A DNA stretch of 64,000 nucleotides from Phenylobacterium kunshanense (lineage in GTDB: Bacteria; Pseudomonadota; Alphaproteobacteria; Caulobacterales; Caulobacteraceae). The notes beneath the pieces were generated by a model. That model was not told the origin of the DNA and did no database searches. It saw nothing but the letters and a program-made list of their open reading frames with translations. Made by a program: the position numbers and the translations under genes. This document shows positions 63,114-64,000 of this stretch, one piece after another; within the stretch, counting starts at the first letter, position 1; each line of letters begins with the position of its first letter. The DNA is taken from contig NZ_QFYS01000002.1 in the NCBI RefSeq assembly GCF_003254525.1, forward strand, positions 62,001-126,000, written 5' to 3'.

Positions 63114-64000
63114 TCAGCGCTGCGCGCCCTGGCGGGCGAGGCGGGTCGCCGCGTCGGAAGCGCCGGACTCGGCGAACGAGGGCCCCGTGTCGCGGGTCAC
63201 ATCCACCTTCACCTTCAGCGACAGGCCAGGACGCAGGCCGCCAGCCAGCTTCTGGTCGCGATCGATGGCGATGCGGACCGGCAGGCGCTGGGTGATCTTG
63301 GTAAAGTTGCCGACCGCGTTCTCAACGGGGATCAGGGCGAACTCCGCCCCAGTGGCCGGCGCGAACGACGCCACCCGGCCACGGATGGCCTCGTCGCCGA
63401 AAGCGTCGGCGCGGATCTCCACCGGTTGCCCGATGCGAAGGCGCGCGACCTGGGTCTCCTTGAAATTGGCGACCACATAGGCCTGCTGCAGCGGGACCAG
63501 GCTCATCAGCGCGCCGCCGGGACGGACGTATTGCCCGACCCGCACGCTGCGGGCCCCGACCACACCCGCCGTCGGCGCGCGGATCTCGGTCCGGGAAAGA
63601 TCGATGCGGATCTGCTCGGCCGCCGCGCGCGCCGCCGCCGCCTGGGCCAGGCTCTGAGCCCGGGCGGAGCCCAGCGACTCCGCGACCCTACGCTCGGCCT
63701 CCAGGGCGGCCTGCGCCTGAGTGACGCCGGCGACAGCCTGCTCCTGCGTCGTGCGGGCGGTCTGGGCCCGCTGGGTGGAGACCCAGCCGGACTTCGCAAG
63801 CTGGCCATAGCGGTTCAGCTCGGACGTCGCCCACTTCGCCTGGGCTTCGGCGCTGGCCACCGCGGCGGCCCGCTGGGCGATCAGCGCCTGTTCCAGGCGG
63901 GCCTTGTCGTCCACAGCCGCGACCGCCGCCTCCAGGGCCTGGGCGCTGGCCTCGGCCTGGGCGAGCCGCGCCCGGATGGTGGCCGGATCGATGCGGACCA
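63114..64000 (-). CDS. HlyD/EmrA-family membrane fusion protein (5' end outside window)
   Basis: The frame is open to the window edge, so the N-terminal membrane anchor and first lipoyl half are missing. Visible are a long Ala/Gln/Glu coiled coil (QAEASAQALEAAVAAVDDKA onward), the second lipoyl half IDLSRTEIRAPTAGVVGARS, and the beta-barrel segment LVPLQQAYVVANFKETQVAR. These are typical of EmrA. It is the adaptor for the adjacent EmrB-type pump; an outer-membrane factor may lie beyond the window. Confidence 0.92.
   Translation of the reverse strand, partial: VRIDPATIRARLAQAEASAQALEAAVAAVDDKARLEQALIAQRAAAVASAEAQAKWATSELNRYGQLAKSGWVSTQRAQTARTTQEQAVAGVTQAQAALEAERRVAESLGSARAQSLAQAAAARAAAEQIRIDLSRTEIRAPTAGVVGARSVRVGQYVRPGGALMSLVPLQQAYVVANFKETQVARLRIGQPVEIRADAFGDEAIRGRVASFAPATGAEFALIPVENAVGNFTKITQRLPVRIAIDRDQKLAGGLRPGLSLKVKVDVTRDTGPSFAESGASDAATRLARQGAQR

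Noticed and set aside
61475-63295. 606-codon open frame antisense to the MFS transporter
   Set aside because: Extremely charged His/Arg/Glu/Asp translation, the complement of a membrane protein; no motif.

Overview
The window is high-GC alphaproteobacterial DNA that most resembles Caulobacterales (Caulobacter/Phenylobacterium-like). This is inferred from the alphaproteobacterial families TrcR (DUF1013), COQ9 and zf-CHCC, two DUF465 proteins, an imuA-imuB-dnaE2 cassette behind a GTTC-N7-GTTC LexA box, Entner-Doudoroff genes (zwf, pgl, edd, glk), and an S16 with a long Ala/Glu tail. The layout is dense and chromosomal. I see no prophage, integrase, insertion sequence, CRISPR array, rRNA or tRNA. 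No gene-free gap exceeds about 300 bases.

Region 1 (1-15.7 kb) is mostly housekeeping: the 3' end of ftsH, a secreted two-repeat protein, folP, a DUF465/TIGR02444/ubiX group, trcR, COQ9, purE-purK, a GGDEF diguanylate cyclase, thiD with a nucleotidyltransferase, a GNAT, PhzF, a hybrid histidine kinase, a 111-residue helical protein and a tandem pair of small membrane-protein paralogues. Region 2 (15.7-21 kb) holds serC-serA behind a structured leader, a GST, and a MoaD-like/BNR-repeat pair. Region 3 (20.9-27.3 kb, minus strand) is the SOS mutagenesis cassette imuA-imuB-VOC-dnaE2, with an intact antitoxin gene and a frameshifted parE-type toxin directly behind it. A TonB-dependent receptor and a carboxylesterase follow.

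Region 4 (31.2-47.2 kb) combines central sugar metabolism, alpha-glucan/trehalose metabolism and non-homologous end joining: ku; glk-edd-pgl on the minus strand; a GT4 glycosyltransferase, a glycogen-debranching-type enzyme and a GH15 enzyme on the plus strand; zwf on the minus strand; then otsB-otsA-ligD. Ku and LigD form the two-component bacterial NHEJ system, and here they bracket the carbohydrate block. Two carboxylesterase paralogues flank the whole block.

Region 5 (47.3-54.6 kb) has an orphan cheW, the second esterase, and a divergent acyl-CoA module: acyl-CoA dehydrogenase and enoyl-CoA hydratase opposite an IclR regulator and a class III CoA-transferase. Two TGGA-N7-TCCA operator candidates lie between the arms. 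Region 6 (54.6-64 kb) has a P-loop kinase-like protein, ffh-rpsP-rimM, a TRIC-type channel, a lone ABC ATPase, an NDUFS6-like zinc protein, fabI, and an EmrA/EmrB/TetR efflux operon whose first gene runs off the window end.

The most notable observations are the SOS cassette carrying a VOC gene and a decayed toxin-antitoxin pair, the IclR operators that also argue for a TTG start, a hairpin that would mask the ribosome-binding site of a membrane-protein gene, the structured serC leader, and the Entner-Doudoroff genes split by alpha-glucan genes inside an NHEJ bracket. All family assignments come from reading translated sequence; no database search was run.
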